Part shown: positions 35,760 through 44,994 of the stretch, piece after piece
Layout of the letters: each line of letters opens with the position of its first letter
How positions within the stretch are numbered: position 1 is the stretch's first letter
From: Geminocystis sp. M7585_C2015_104
Lineage (GTDB): Bacteria; Cyanobacteriota; Cyanobacteriia; Cyanobacteriales; Cyanobacteriaceae
Reading direction: 5' to 3'
DNA: 64,000 nt
Assembly (NCBI GenBank): GCA_015295805.1
Contig: DVEF01000079.1
Location: 22,503-86,502 of the forward strand
Notes under the pieces: generated by a model
Database searches by the model: none
What the model was told of the DNA's origin: nothing
Seen by the model: the letters and a program-made list of their open reading frames with translations, nothing else
Position numbers and translations under genes: made by a program

Positions 35760-37622
35760 TCACGACAGGTGTCGCAATTGGGCAACTATTCGGGGGTATA
35801 ATTCCACATCCATTTTGGATTTGCTGATGAAGTCGTCGCCGCCTGCTTTTATCAGTTGACTGACGAGGCTAGGGGTAAGATTGCCGGTGAGGAAAATGAA
35901 GGGGATTCTACTTAGCATAGGGTCTTTCTTTACTATTCTACAGATGTCCAACCCACTCAACTTGGGCATTTGCACATCCACAATCATTAAATCTGGTTTT
36001 ATTTTCCTAATCTTGTCTAAAAACCCCTCACTATCTACCATGGCATCCACTTCCAGGGGTAAACCGCTAGTTTTAAGTTTGTAACTTAAGACATCAACAA
36101 AACGTTTGTCGTCGTCTATAAGCAATATTTTGTGTTTCTTCTCTACCGCTTTGTTTTTTTCCAGACAGTTTTCCACCTGTTGCCATAGAGTGGGGATAGG
36201 GTTTTCCTTGCTGAGGAAGGCAGATATGGGGTAGGCTGAACAATAGAGACGATTTTCTATACTATCATCCTGGGTATAGACGACAACAGGGGTGGTGTTT
36301 TGTTTCCTTGCCAGGGTGGAAAGAATAGAGTCGTTTATTGCCTTGACATCCCCTTCAACCTTTTGCCAAAAGGTTTCTAGAATTACCACATGAAAGTTTT
36401 CACGAGTTACGTAGTCGATGGCGGTTTCAGGCGTATGGGCGAAGCGGAAATTGACATTGGGGTCTTCTACGAATAGGATGAGTTGATTAGCGATTTTTTG
36501 GTTTTCGTCGACAACCAGAATTTCGTAGGTTTGTGGCTTGGATGTAGGGGATGGGGATTGAGGGAAAGAGGTGATGGTTGTTTCAGCAGTTATATCTTGA
36601 GTGGGGAAGAGGGTAGCTTGCAGTTGGGTAAGAAGCTGGAGAATTTGACGGCTAGCCTGTGGGGTTATAGTTTCCTGGTTTGCTTTAAGGATATTCTCAA
36701 TCTGTCGACAAATCTCACTAGCTTCAGTAAAACCAAGACTCCCCAGAAAGCCGACTAGGTTGTGGGTAATCCTGATGGCTTCTTGATGGGAAAGATGGGG
36801 ATGTTTGCCTTGGATGTAGAGGGAAAGAGTTTGACAGTCTTGGATGACATCTTGTTGGTGTTGTAACCACAACTGTTGGATTGCCAAACCTAGTTTTTGT
36901 TGGGAGTTATCATTGGTGTTGTTATCTTGTTTTTCTTCTGGGGGAGAAGGTTTAAGACGATAGCCTACGCCATATACTGTTTGGATAAAATCCCTATCCA
37001 ACCCCGCCTGTTGTAATTTTTTCCGTAGGGACTTAATATGGGATCTGAGGGTAGTGGCAGTGGGGGTGGCGTCTATTTCCCAGAGTTCGTTTATTATTTT
37101 ATCTTGTTCTAGTATTTGTCGGGGGTGTTCCAGGAACAACTTCAAAATATGATATTCTGTGCGGGTTAAAGTCAACTCCTCCTCCCCAAATTTTACTGTC
37201 CTGGTGGCCGGGTCCAATTTCAGTTTTCCATATGTTAAAATCTCACCCTGGGGCTTACTTTTTTTATTCCTCCTAACCAACGCTTTTACCCTTAAAATTA
37301 ACTCTTGAAAGTCGAAAGGCTTGAGTAGATAATCATCTGCGCCAGCTTCAAATGCCTTTATTTTATCTTTTTTGTTGTTTAAGGCGGTAATTAGCAAAAT
37401 GCCCACTTCTATTTCATTCCTCCTCAACTCTCTACAGACATCGATGCCATTTTTTTCTGGCAACAAGACATCCAGAATGACAACATCATAATCCTTTTTT
37501 TTTACCGTATCCAAAACACTCCCCCCTTCTTCCAACACATCAACTACTTCCGCCTCCGGGAGTAAACAGTCTCTTATTATTTTGCTTAAACGGATATCAT
37601 CTTCCACCAGTAATATCCTCAT
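35760..37622 (-). CDS. multi-domain response regulator: REC, OmpR-type DNA-binding, HPt, degenerate REC, REC
   Basis: This 620-residue protein has five modules. They are an OmpR-type receiver (Asp51 in VVILDVLLPEKNG), a winged-helix DNA-binding domain (about 128-224, ending VYGVGYRLKP), an HPt domain with His287 (RITHNLVGFLGSLGF), a second receiver in which the phospho-Asp is Glu416 (VVILETFWQ) and which lacks the usual lysine context, and a complete third receiver (Asp549 in LMIVDVQMPKLSG). A Pro/Ser linker joins HPt and receivers. The layout implies phosphorelay control of a transcription factor. The cytochrome/permease genes downstream are likely targets or at least co-transcribed. Confidence 0.9.
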   Translation of the reverse strand: MRILLVEDDIRLSKIIRDCLLPEAEVVDVLEEGGSVLDTVKKKDYDVVILDVLLPEKNGIDVCRELRRNEIEVGILLITALNNKKDKIKAFEAGADDYLLKPFDFQELILRVKALVRRNKKSKPQGEILTYGKLKLDPATRTVKFGEEELTLTRTEYHILKLFLEHPRQILEQDKIINELWEIDATPTATTLRSHIKSLRKKLQQAGLDRDFIQTVYGVGYRLKPSPPEEKQDNNTNDNSQQKLGLAIQQLWLQHQQDVIQDCQTLSLYIQGKHPHLSHQEAIRITHNLVGFLGSLGFTEASEICRQIENILKANQETITPQASRQILQLLTQLQATLFPTQDITAETTITSFPQSPSPTSKPQTYEILVVDENQKIANQLILFVEDPNVNFRFAHTPETAIDYVTRENFHVVILETFWQKVEGDVKAINDSILSTLARKQNTTPVVVYTQDDSIENRLYCSAYPISAFLSKENPIPTLWQQVENCLEKNKAVEKKHKILLIDDDKRFVDVLSYKLKTSGLPLEVDAMVDSEGFLDKIRKIKPDLMIVDVQMPKLSGLDICRIVKKDPMLSRIPFIFLTGNLTPSLVSQLIKAGGDDFISKSKMDVELYPRIVAQLRHLS

Positions 37623-37749
37623 GAAACACTACCACTCCCCCTTTCTTTTTAGTTCAACCTTATGTTTTCATTGTAACAAGGGGACGAGGGATAGGATAAA
37701 GAGATAGGGGATGGTATTTAGGGGATAGGGGATAAGTGGTAGACACTTG

Positions 37750-38685
37750 TTAGGCATAGGCATACACCAGGAGACGGTTGTGGCAGCATTCAGACTCCAG
37801 GGGGTTGTAAATGACATCTTCAAAGTTATTAATAACATGAGAACAAAGTTTAAAATAGTTTTTAACCCACATCCTATACCATTGGATTTGAAAGTCATCT
37901 AGATATTGGTTTTTATTCCCATTCACGGCTATATTGCCTTTCTCGTCAATAGTAAATTGCTTACACCAATTGACATCTGGTTGGCTAGCCTTCCAGTATT
38001 TGGCAACCAATCCCATCCCCAGATAACGTTGACTATGTTTGCTGATGTGGTTAAGGATGTCAAGCAAGTCTGCCAGGGTAATGTCATTGCGTTGGAGGAA
38101 TACCATTTTCCTCTGCTGGGGGTCAAAATTTTGGGGGAAAAGGGTTTTACTATTATACTGGGCATTATAGAAACATGCCATCTCGAATTCAGTAGCCACT
38201 AGACTAGCATCACAGAGATTGGCTTCTGCCAGGTTAGCATCAGTCAGATTGGCGCCGGTGAGGAAAGCTTGTTGGAAGATTGCGTGTTTCAGGTTAGCTC
38301 CTTTCAGATTAGCATTATTTAGGGCAGCCTGGGTGAAGTCAGCATGGCTGAGATAGGCCTTTTCCAGGTTAGCGGAATTTAAATGGCAGTTTTGGAATTT
38401 GGCATTTCTTGCGTGGATGCCTGCCAGGTTAGCCTTGTTTAATTGGCTATAACTCAAATCGGCATTGTCTAGGATGGCATTGGTTAAATCAGCCCCTTTT
38501 AGGTTAGCACATTTAAGATTGCAACCAGTCAAATCCGCCCCACTGAGATTGGCATTTTCCAAGTCGGCAAAGGTTAAGTCACTATTTCTTAGACAGGCAT
38601 TGGCCAGGTTGATGCCTTTCAAGTCTGCCTTAACCAGATTTTGATTTTGTAGCTGTTTATGGGGTTTGAAGAGGATTTTTTCCAT
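37750..38685 (-). CDS. pentapeptide-repeat protein with unique C-terminal domain
   Basis: In this 311-residue protein, residues 15-175 form about 30 pentapeptides of A(D/N)LxX type (for example ANLSGADLTGCNLKCANLKG), which would fold into a four-sided right-handed beta helix. The last 130 residues are non-repetitive (VFLQRNDITLADLLDILNHISKH onwards) and rich in aromatic and basic residues; I do not recognise that domain. No signal peptide is seen, so it is probably cytoplasmic. Function unknown. Confidence 0.85.
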   Translation of the reverse strand: MEKILFKPHKQLQNQNLVKADLKGINLANACLRNSDLTFADLENANLSGADLTGCNLKCANLKGADLTNAILDNADLSYSQLNKANLAGIHARNAKFQNCHLNSANLEKAYLSHADFTQAALNNANLKGANLKHAIFQQAFLTGANLTDANLAEANLCDASLVATEFEMACFYNAQYNSKTLFPQNFDPQQRKMVFLQRNDITLADLLDILNHISKHSQRYLGMGLVAKYWKASQPDVNWCKQFTIDEKGNIAVNGNKNQYLDDFQIQWYRMWVKNYFKLCSHVINNFEDVIYNPLESECCHNRLLVYAYA

Positions 38686-39003
38686 GACTTTTACCTCCCT
38701 TTTGTTTGTTTCCTGAATACAAAGCTAAAGGGCAATTGTGGAGAAATTGTGGAGATTTCTTTTCCATGAACTGTAGTTCACGAAACTTCATTTTAGTTAA
38801 AATTACGGGGGAACTTTTGTATGCTAGGCTACCAATACTTGGTCACCCTTTTCACACACTATACTCAAAAGGAGTGGGTAAAGAAATTAAAAACTTCTAA
38901 TGGAAAGAGTAAGTAATTTTTCTCAGTCAAAACTAGGAGAGAGGGGTAGGGTTTTCCCTATAATAGGAAGGGGGTTAACCGGCAATGTTTAGAAGGTGAA
39001 ACT
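38686..39003. other. intergenic region with a perfect inverted repeat
   Basis: No gene is seen. It holds a direct repeat (ATTGTGGAGA twice near 38730-38755) and the inverted repeat TGAACTGTAGTTCA at 38767-38780 that could be an operator. The region separates divergent pentapeptide-repeat and CAP-domain genes. Confidence 0.35.
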
Positions 39004-39501
39004 ATGGAAAAAGTGTGGAGGAAAACCGGTTTAGCCGTAGGTTTAGTGGGTTTAGGAGTTTCTTTCTTGACGGCTGGGGGGGTAACTGTAGCGCAAAAAA
39101 CAAACAATTGGGGGGAGATTGTCGCTTTGGAAAATGAAGTTTATTTTCGGGTAAATCAGTATCGTCAATCACAGAATTTGCCCCCTCTAAAAAGAGATAG
39201 ACGTATAGATGTGGCTGCAAGACAACACAGTGAAAATATGGCCAATAAAATAGTTAGTTTCAGCCATGATGGGTTTGAACAAAGAGTACATAGTACAAGG
39301 ATAAAATATCGCAGGGCAGCGGAGAATATAGCTTACAATTGGAACGTGCCTTCCCCGGCTACTGAAGCGGTAATGGGGTGGATCAATAGTCCATCTCATC
39401 ATAGGAATATGACGGGAAATTTTAACCTAACGGGGGTCGGTGTTGCCAAAAATGCCAGGGGAGAGTACTATTTTACCCAGATATTCATTTTGACAAGATA
39501 A
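39004..39501 (+). CDS. secreted CAP/SCP-domain protein
   Basis: At 165 residues it has an N-terminal signal peptide (basic start KVWRK, hydrophobic GLAVGLVGLGVSFLTAGGVTVA, cleavage after VAQ or so), then a CAP domain: LENEVYFRVNQYRQSQNLPPL, ARQHSENMA (motif with the conserved His), FSHDGFEQR, AENIAYN and WINSPSHHRNMTGNFNLTGVG split by loops. Bacterial CAP proteins are secreted or periplasmic, of uncertain function. The full set of family blocks is present and the length is normal. Confidence 0.9.
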   Translation: MEKVWRKTGLAVGLVGLGVSFLTAGGVTVAQKTNNWGEIVALENEVYFRVNQYRQSQNLPPLKRDRRIDVAARQHSENMANKIVSFSHDGFEQRVHSTRIKYRRAAENIAYNWNVPSPATEAVMGWINSPSHHRNMTGNFNLTGVGVAKNARGEYYFTQIFILTR

Positions 39502-39549
39502 GCCGCCCACCACCAAAAAACAACCAAACAACAGTCAACAGTAGTAGTG

Positions 39550-40260
39550 TTAGTCTGTTAATCCCTCTTTCAAGGCAAAACGCACTAATTCTGTACGACT
39601 GGTAGTACCGGTCTTACTGAATAGACGACTAACATATTTTTCCACATTGCGGACACTGGTGTTAAGGGCTTTGGCTATTTCTTTATTCATCATTCCTTTA
39701 GCCACCAAGTCTAAAACACTCTTCTCTCTTGGTGTCAACTCTATTTTCACTTCTGATTCCCTCTTGGGGAGGTTAGTTGTTAATTTCTCTTTGATGTCCT
39801 TAACATCTCTTAACAATTCCTCTATTTGAAGACTACTCCCCTGGGAGGCTTCCAAATCCCGCTTCTTAGCCAACAGATTAGCCACAATAGCCTCTAACTC
39901 CTCTGGATCAAAGGGTTTAGGCAAATAGGCGTCACATCCTGCCATATACCCTTCAATCCTATCACTAGTCATGCCCTTGGCTGTGAGAAACACCACAGGG
40001 AGGTGACGGTAGCGACTGTCACTGCGTAACTGTGTGAGAAATTGGAGGCCATTAACCCCCGGCATCATTATATCAGAAATAATCAAATCGGGGGTGTTCT
40101 GTTTAATTTTTTCCCATGCCTCTTCTGCATTGCTAGCCACATCCACCTCCCAATTGTCATGGCAACCAAGATAGGCTTGTACAGATTCTCTAATCCCTGG
40201 ATCATCATCCACCAGTAAAATTTTTTCCACATCAGTCATGGTATCTTTTTCAGACAACAT
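39550..40260 (-). CDS. NarL/LuxR-type response regulator, Rre1/Ycf29-like
   Basis: At 236 residues it has a receiver domain with Asp63 (LIISDIMMPGVNG) and the block VVFLTAKGMTSDRIEGYMAGCDAYLPKPFDPEEL (split here by loops), then a LuxR-type helix-turn-helix ending NKEIAKALNTSVRNVEKYVSRLF and TGTTSRTELVRFAL. These signatures match the cyanobacterial and plastid Rre1/Ycf29 lineage, a regulator of stress genes. Two starts are possible (ATG 40260 or 40239). Confidence 0.85.
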   Translation of the reverse strand: MLSEKDTMTDVEKILLVDDDPGIRESVQAYLGCHDNWEVDVASNAEEAWEKIKQNTPDLIISDIMMPGVNGLQFLTQLRSDSRYRHLPVVFLTAKGMTSDRIEGYMAGCDAYLPKPFDPEELEAIVANLLAKKRDLEASQGSSLQIEELLRDVKDIKEKLTTNLPKRESEVKIELTPREKSVLDLVAKGMMNKEIAKALNTSVRNVEKYVSRLFSKTGTTSRTELVRFALKEGLTD

Positions 40261-41170
40261 TTTTTTCAGACAACGGAGACTCCCATCCAGACTCCTATTT
40301 TACTACACCCTGGCCGGGCTAGTATTAATTCCCTGGATTAGAGGTAAAAAAAACAGTCTCCAGAGGTTGGGGTAAGTTTACCTAAAACCGGCTGATGCTA
40401 GTCTTAATATTTTTCAGAACTTATCATTATTATCAGTCAAATTTTGCTTCAATTCCACTGAATTTTCCGGGGCAAAAAGGTGCGTTATTCGAATAGCATT
40501 GTAGAGGCATTCTTCCAACTACCCGGTTTAAAGGCAAATAGACTTCGGGTTGAGGAGAATTAACAGTATTTGCCACTTCCTCATTTACCACCTCTTCAGA
40601 GGGAAAAAACATAACAATTACTAACACTTAAAAGCCTGCTGGGCCTGTAAGGCATAAGGGTATTGTGGAATGGTTGTATGAGAATCATTTTAATAACAAG
40701 TCAGGGGGGTTGCTATAGTTTATGTTAAATAATTTTCCCTTCTGGATACCTGCGGCGTATTTAGATTAATAATGGCTGGAAATCTTGCTTTGCCAGATTT
40801 TGCTGAAGCGGGGATGAGTGTCTACTGCCCATTAGATCTACCAGCCTTTCAGTGTCGTTTTTTGTGACTGTATATTGAGTTGTTTAGCTCTAAACACAAC
40901 AATAAACAACTATATTCATAGTTTTTGTTTATATAATTATACTCGTATTAATTTTATCCCCCGTAAGTTACCAACTTATGTTTAACTTTTATATTCCTCT
41001 GCCTGGCAAACATTTCCGGCTTCACCTCAAATTGGCTGTAAATTTAATATCAATCATCCCATCCGTCAATAGAATTTGAAAGGAAAGATTTTGAGAAAAA
41101 GAGGGTACTATAAGCCTTTATGTAGTCCGGCTTTTAGGTTTCTCCTCAGAAGAGCATAGATAGCAAGTGT
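40261..41170. other. gene-poor region with a weak Fur-like site
   Basis: About 0.9 kb without a convincing gene. A 64-codon minus frame (40433-40627, GTG start) and a 31-codon plus frame at 40772 (MAGNLALPDFAEAGMS) are open but match nothing I know. A weak Fur-like sequence sits at 40674-40692, about 50 bases upstream of the minus frame. The AT-rich stretch 40900-41100 shows nothing recognisable. Confidence 0.4.
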
Positions 41171-42619
41171 TTAATTTTGTAGGAGAAAGGAGGTTTTATG
41201 AACAAACCGGCTGAGGAAGTCCTGATTTTTTAGACTGGCAAAAACTTCCTGCATTTTTTCCTGAATTTTTTGAAGATTAAACTCCTGGGAGTTGGTTTCA
41301 GAATTGTTTTGATAGTATTCCACTATAGTCAAACCACAAACACGGGTGAGATAGGCTGCACTCACGCCCTGAATTATTCCTGTGGCAACAAGAGTTGCGA
41401 TATTAGTTTTTAGGATGTGAGTGATTAACTGACTGGAGAATTCGACTATGCCCAGTTTCAACATCAAATCTACCACCCTGACAGCAATTTGTCTAGCCTG
41501 AGACAGGGAAAGAGGTTGTTGATAGATTTTTGCCAAATCCATAATCATTTGGGAATTAATAGCGGCAGCTGCCAACAAGTCTAAACTGGCGACTGGATTG
41601 GCAAAGGTGGTAGTAGCCGCGAGGATTTGATACTTTTCAATTACCCTTAAGGCTTTTCGTCTTCTTATGGCATTTAATTCTGTGGTAACTTCGTTTTCCA
41701 GACTTACAGCCTGACGATAGGCGGTGGCCAGTATTAATTTTTCTCTGTGATGCTTATTGTTAATTATTAATGTTATACTCTCATATAACTTCTGATAGTT
41801 GGTTACCGATTTTTCTTCCCACTCTTCGTATCTCGTTTCATCCAAGTATCTTCTAACCTTTGTAATTTTTTCGCGGCTAGATACGGTAATGATTTCAGTA
41901 TTATCTACTATATTTGCCAGGGAATTTTTGATGCTTTCCAACACCAACACTTTTTCTGCAGGCAAGAAATAATTTACATCATCAAAAAGGATAATAATAT
42001 TGTGCCATTTCTCCTTCAGAAGGCGCACCAAATCCTTCTGACTTGCCATCAAATCCTCTCCGAAAACCACCAGTAACAAATCCTGGTTTTCACATTGTTT
42101 TACCGTAGCTTCTTTACCTTCATATTCCTCGATTACCTGGATTTCAATCCCTTTACCCAATCTTTCTTTCAGTTTTTCTGCCAAGTCAGTTATATTCGTC
42201 GTCAGATTTGCCTTCAAAATTCCAACATTTATATAGTCTCTCTGAAGAAAGTTTTTGATCTCCTGTAGTTGGGATTCAAATACCTTATGTATCCTTATTT
42301 TCTCGTTTCCCCCTCCCCTGTTTTCTCCCTCTTGAATTTCCTTTGAAAGGGTATCAATTTTGAGGGCAATTTTTTCAATTTTCTCGGATAAACTCCGGAA
42401 GTCCAGAGGAAAATTTTGTTCGGAGGGAGACACACTTTTCCTTTTAGGCACTTTGGCAAAGAAAAACAAAATGATGCCTAAACCCACTATAAAATTCAAA
42501 CCAATTTCGTCTAATTGTTGTCCCAACCATAGGACAAGGAAAAGGATACTCCCCACCACCAAAATTGGTTTTCTCTCTGGTAATCCCATGACCATATTTC
42601 TGGACAATTCTAGTTTCAT
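41171..42619 (-). CDS. DUF697 protein lacking GTPase motifs
   Basis: At 482 residues it has two N-terminal hydrophobic segments (ILVVGSILFLVLWLGQQ; NFIVGLGIILFFFA), a coiled-coil-like segment, then a central domain with LLLVVFGEDLMAS and IIILFDDVNYFL that looks like a GTPase fold stripped of P-loop, DxxG and NKxD motifs. The C-terminal half matches DUF697 (ANPVASLDLLAAAAINSQMIMDLAKIY, VDLMLKLGIVEFSSQLITHI). It is a paralogue of the GTPase at 27.9-29.4 kb and may be its inactive partner (inference). Confidence 0.7.
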   Translation of the reverse strand: MKLELSRNMVMGLPERKPILVVGSILFLVLWLGQQLDEIGLNFIVGLGIILFFFAKVPKRKSVSPSEQNFPLDFRSLSEKIEKIALKIDTLSKEIQEGENRGGGNEKIRIHKVFESQLQEIKNFLQRDYINVGILKANLTTNITDLAEKLKERLGKGIEIQVIEEYEGKEATVKQCENQDLLLVVFGEDLMASQKDLVRLLKEKWHNIIILFDDVNYFLPAEKVLVLESIKNSLANIVDNTEIITVSSREKITKVRRYLDETRYEEWEEKSVTNYQKLYESITLIINNKHHREKLILATAYRQAVSLENEVTTELNAIRRRKALRVIEKYQILAATTTFANPVASLDLLAAAAINSQMIMDLAKIYQQPLSLSQARQIAVRVVDLMLKLGIVEFSSQLITHILKTNIATLVATGIIQGVSAAYLTRVCGLTIVEYYQNNSETNSQEFNLQKIQEKMQEVFASLKNQDFLSRFVHKTSFLLQN

Positions 42620-42970
42620 ATCTCTATAAGGTTATAACCATTACAATAAAATAAAAATAACAGGCCAGCCCCCCGCCCCGGAAAACACTGGAATTGTTAA
42701 GATTTAACTAAACCCGATACTATGGTATCATTTTTATCAGCCTAATAATCCGAGAAATTACTTATAATTTACATAATTTTACACATAATTTTAAAGACAG
42801 AAAGTTGAGGAAGGGGAAATACATAAGAGGCAAGAAGTAAGTGGAAACAGGATAAAGGTGTTATGGTCTATACCATATAATCTATACCAATAGGAAGTCA
42901 ACTAAGTAAAAGGAAAAATCAAAGAATAATGATAGTCTAAAAGGGAGTAACAGTCAAAGAAAACCATTAG
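42620..42970. other. intergenic region upstream of lpxC
   Basis: AT-rich, with no gene seen. The only structure noted is TCTATACCA repeated at 42868-42876 and 42884-42892. It must hold the divergent promoters of the DUF697 gene and lpxC, but none is clear enough to place. Confidence 0.35.
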
Positions 42971-43819
42971 ATGAGGAGAATTGGGTTGTTAGACATGTTT
43001 AAACCATTTACGGTGTCGGGGGTAACACTGCATTCCGGAAAAACTACTAGGGTGAAGGTATTGCCGGCAGAAGAGGAAAAAGGGTATTACTTTGTAAGGA
43101 TGGATTTGCCCGGGAAACCCATCATAAAAGCTAACATACAATCGGTGACCTCTACCATACTGTCCACGGAATTGGGAGAGGGGAATGCTAGAATTAGGAC
43201 AGTGGAACATCTATTAGCGGCTTTATGGGGCTGTGGGGTGACCGGTGCTAGAATAGAGGTTGAAGGGGCAGAAATCCCGCTTTTGGATGGTTCGGCCTTG
43301 GTTTGGGTAGAGAAACTGAATTCTACTAACCCTTCCTTTCCTGAATGTAGTGTAGCCATAAAAGAGCCCATCTGGGTGGGGGAGGGAGATTCTTTTTGTA
43401 TGGCATTGCCTTGTGAGGAGATGAGATTTACCTATGGTATTGACTTCCCCTACCCAGTATTGCAAAATCAGTGGTATACCTGGTATCCCCAACGGGAGAG
43501 TTTCCAGAAAGCCATAGCACCGGCCAGGACTTTCGGTTTTGCCGACCAGGTGGCCAAATTAAGGGATATGGGATTAATTCAAGGGGGTAGTCTGGAAAAT
43601 GCCTTGGTTTGTGATGGCAATGGGTGGTTAAATCCTCCCCTGCGATTTGAAAATGAGGCAGTTAGACACAAACTGCTTGATTTTATCGGGGATTTAAGTC
43701 TACTAGGGAATATCCCTCGTGGACACTATATAGCATATAAAGCCAGTCATCATCTCCACTGTGAGTTGGCAAAAAAAATCGCCTGTCTCTACCCTAACCG
43801 TCCCCTGATGATGAAATAA
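42971..43819 (+). CDS. lpxC: UDP-3-O-acyl-N-acetylglucosamine deacetylase
   Basis: LpxC is the zinc enzyme making the committed step of lipid A synthesis. At 282 residues it carries GVTLHSGK (residues 17-24), [14 protein letters not shown] (first zinc His), [17 protein letters not shown] (zinc His and Asp) and [12 protein letters not shown] with the general-acid His. The C-terminus is short, as in cyanobacterial LpxC proteins. fabZ and lpxA, which often follow, are not here; pdhA is next after 33 bases. Confidence 0.93.
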   Translation: MRRIGLLDMFKPFTVSGVTLHSGKTTRVKVLPAEEEKGYYFVRMDLPGKPIIKANIQSVTSTILSTELGEGNARIRTVEHLLAALWGCGVTGARIEVEGAEIPLLDGSALVWVEKLNSTNPSFPECSVAIKEPIWVGEGDSFCMALPCEEMRFTYGIDFPYPVLQNQWYTWYPQRESFQKAIAPARTFGFADQVAKLRDMGLIQGGSLENALVCDGNGWLNPPLRFENEAVRHKLLDFIGDLSLLGNIPRGHYIAYKASHHLHCELAKKIACLYPNRPLMMK

Positions 43820-43852
43820 TGGTGAATCGGTGTCTAAAAAGGAAATACTACT

Positions 43853-44884
43853 ATGTACAAGGAAAGGACTGTTCCAGCATTCGATCATAGTACTGTAAAA
43901 ATAACTAAGGAAGAGGCCCTCCTGTTGTATGAGGACATGGTATTGGGGCGAAAATTTGAAGACAAATGTGCTGAGATGTACTACCGGGGGCGGATGTTTG
44001 GCTTTGTCCACCTTTACAATGGCCAGGAGGCGGTTTCCACCGGCGTCATCAAGTCTTTGCGCTTAGGTTTCGACTACGTATGTAGTACGTATAGAGATCA
44101 CGTACATGCCCTGAGTGCAGGGATACCGGCAAGGGAGGTAATGGCGGAGTTGTTTGGAAAGGAGACAGGTTGTAGTAAGGGGCGTGGTGGCTCAATGCAC
44201 CTGTTTTCCGCTAAACATAATTTCCTAGGGGGTTATGCCTTTGTGGCGGAGGGAATTCCTGTGGCTACTGGGGCGGCTTATCAGAGTCTGTATCGTCGTT
44301 TTGTCTTGGGGGAGAAGGATTTTGATCAGGTGACGGTTTGTTTCTTTGGTGATGGGGCTACCAATAACGGCCAGTTTTTTGAGTGTCTTAATATGGCAGC
44401 CCTCTGGAAACTCCCTATTGTCTACGTGGTGGAAAATAATAAATGGGCTATTGGCATGGCACACGAAAGGGCTTCCTCCCAGCCGGAAATCTATAAGAAG
44501 GCCAGTGTTTTCAACATGGAGGGGTATGAGGTGGATGGCATGGACGTTTTGGCAGTGAGGGATGTAGCACAAAAGGCTATTGCCCGAGCTCGGGCTGGCG
44601 AGGGCCCTACCCTCATAGAAGCCTTAACCTATCGTTTTCGCGGCCATTCTCTCGCTGATCCTGATGAGTTAAGATCTCCTGAAGAGAAGGAATTTTGGGC
44701 TAAAAAGGATCCCATTGTTAGATTTTCCCAGTATATTTTTGATTATAATGTTGCTACAAAAGAAGAATTAGAGGCCATTGACAAAAAAGTGGACGAAATA
44801 ATAGAAGATGCGGTGGAATTTGCCGAAAATAGTCCCGAGCCCAGTCCAAATGACCTTTTCCGCTATGTTTTTGCCGACGACTAG
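43853..44884 (+). CDS. pdhA: pyruvate dehydrogenase E1 component subunit alpha
   Basis: This is the thiamine-diphosphate-binding alpha chain of the E1 heterotetramer of pyruvate dehydrogenase. At 343 residues it has [28 protein letters not shown], the ThDP signature beginning GDGATNNG and ending ENNKWAIG, and the phosphorylation-loop region [15 protein letters not shown]. The beta chain gene is not adjacent, as is usual in cyanobacteria. It could be co-transcribed with lpxC (33-base gap). A GGGGGTA/TACGCCCC hairpin follows the stop. Confidence 0.95.
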   Translation: MYKERTVPAFDHSTVKITKEEALLLYEDMVLGRKFEDKCAEMYYRGRMFGFVHLYNGQEAVSTGVIKSLRLGFDYVCSTYRDHVHALSAGIPAREVMAELFGKETGCSKGRGGSMHLFSAKHNFLGGYAFVAEGIPVATGAAYQSLYRRFVLGEKDFDQVTVCFFGDGATNNGQFFECLNMAALWKLPIVYVVENNKWAIGMAHERASSQPEIYKKASVFNMEGYEVDGMDVLAVRDVAQKAIARARAGEGPTLIEALTYRFRGHSLADPDELRSPEEKEFWAKKDPIVRFSQYIFDYNVATKEELEAIDKKVDEIIEDAVEFAENSPEPSPNDLFRYVFADD

Positions 44885-44994
44885 TTATAAAGGCTTTTTT
44901 TAGTCTTCGGGGGTATGACTTACGCCCCCACACTGTTGAAACCGTCGTGAGGATTTGGGAGTGGGGTTTAGAAAGTGGGGTGTGGGGGTGGGAT

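Noticed and set aside
40433..40627. 64-codon minus-strand frame near a weak Fur-like site
   Set aside because: GTG start without ribosome-binding site, no recognisable family, in a gene-poor stretch. Mentioned only under the region.
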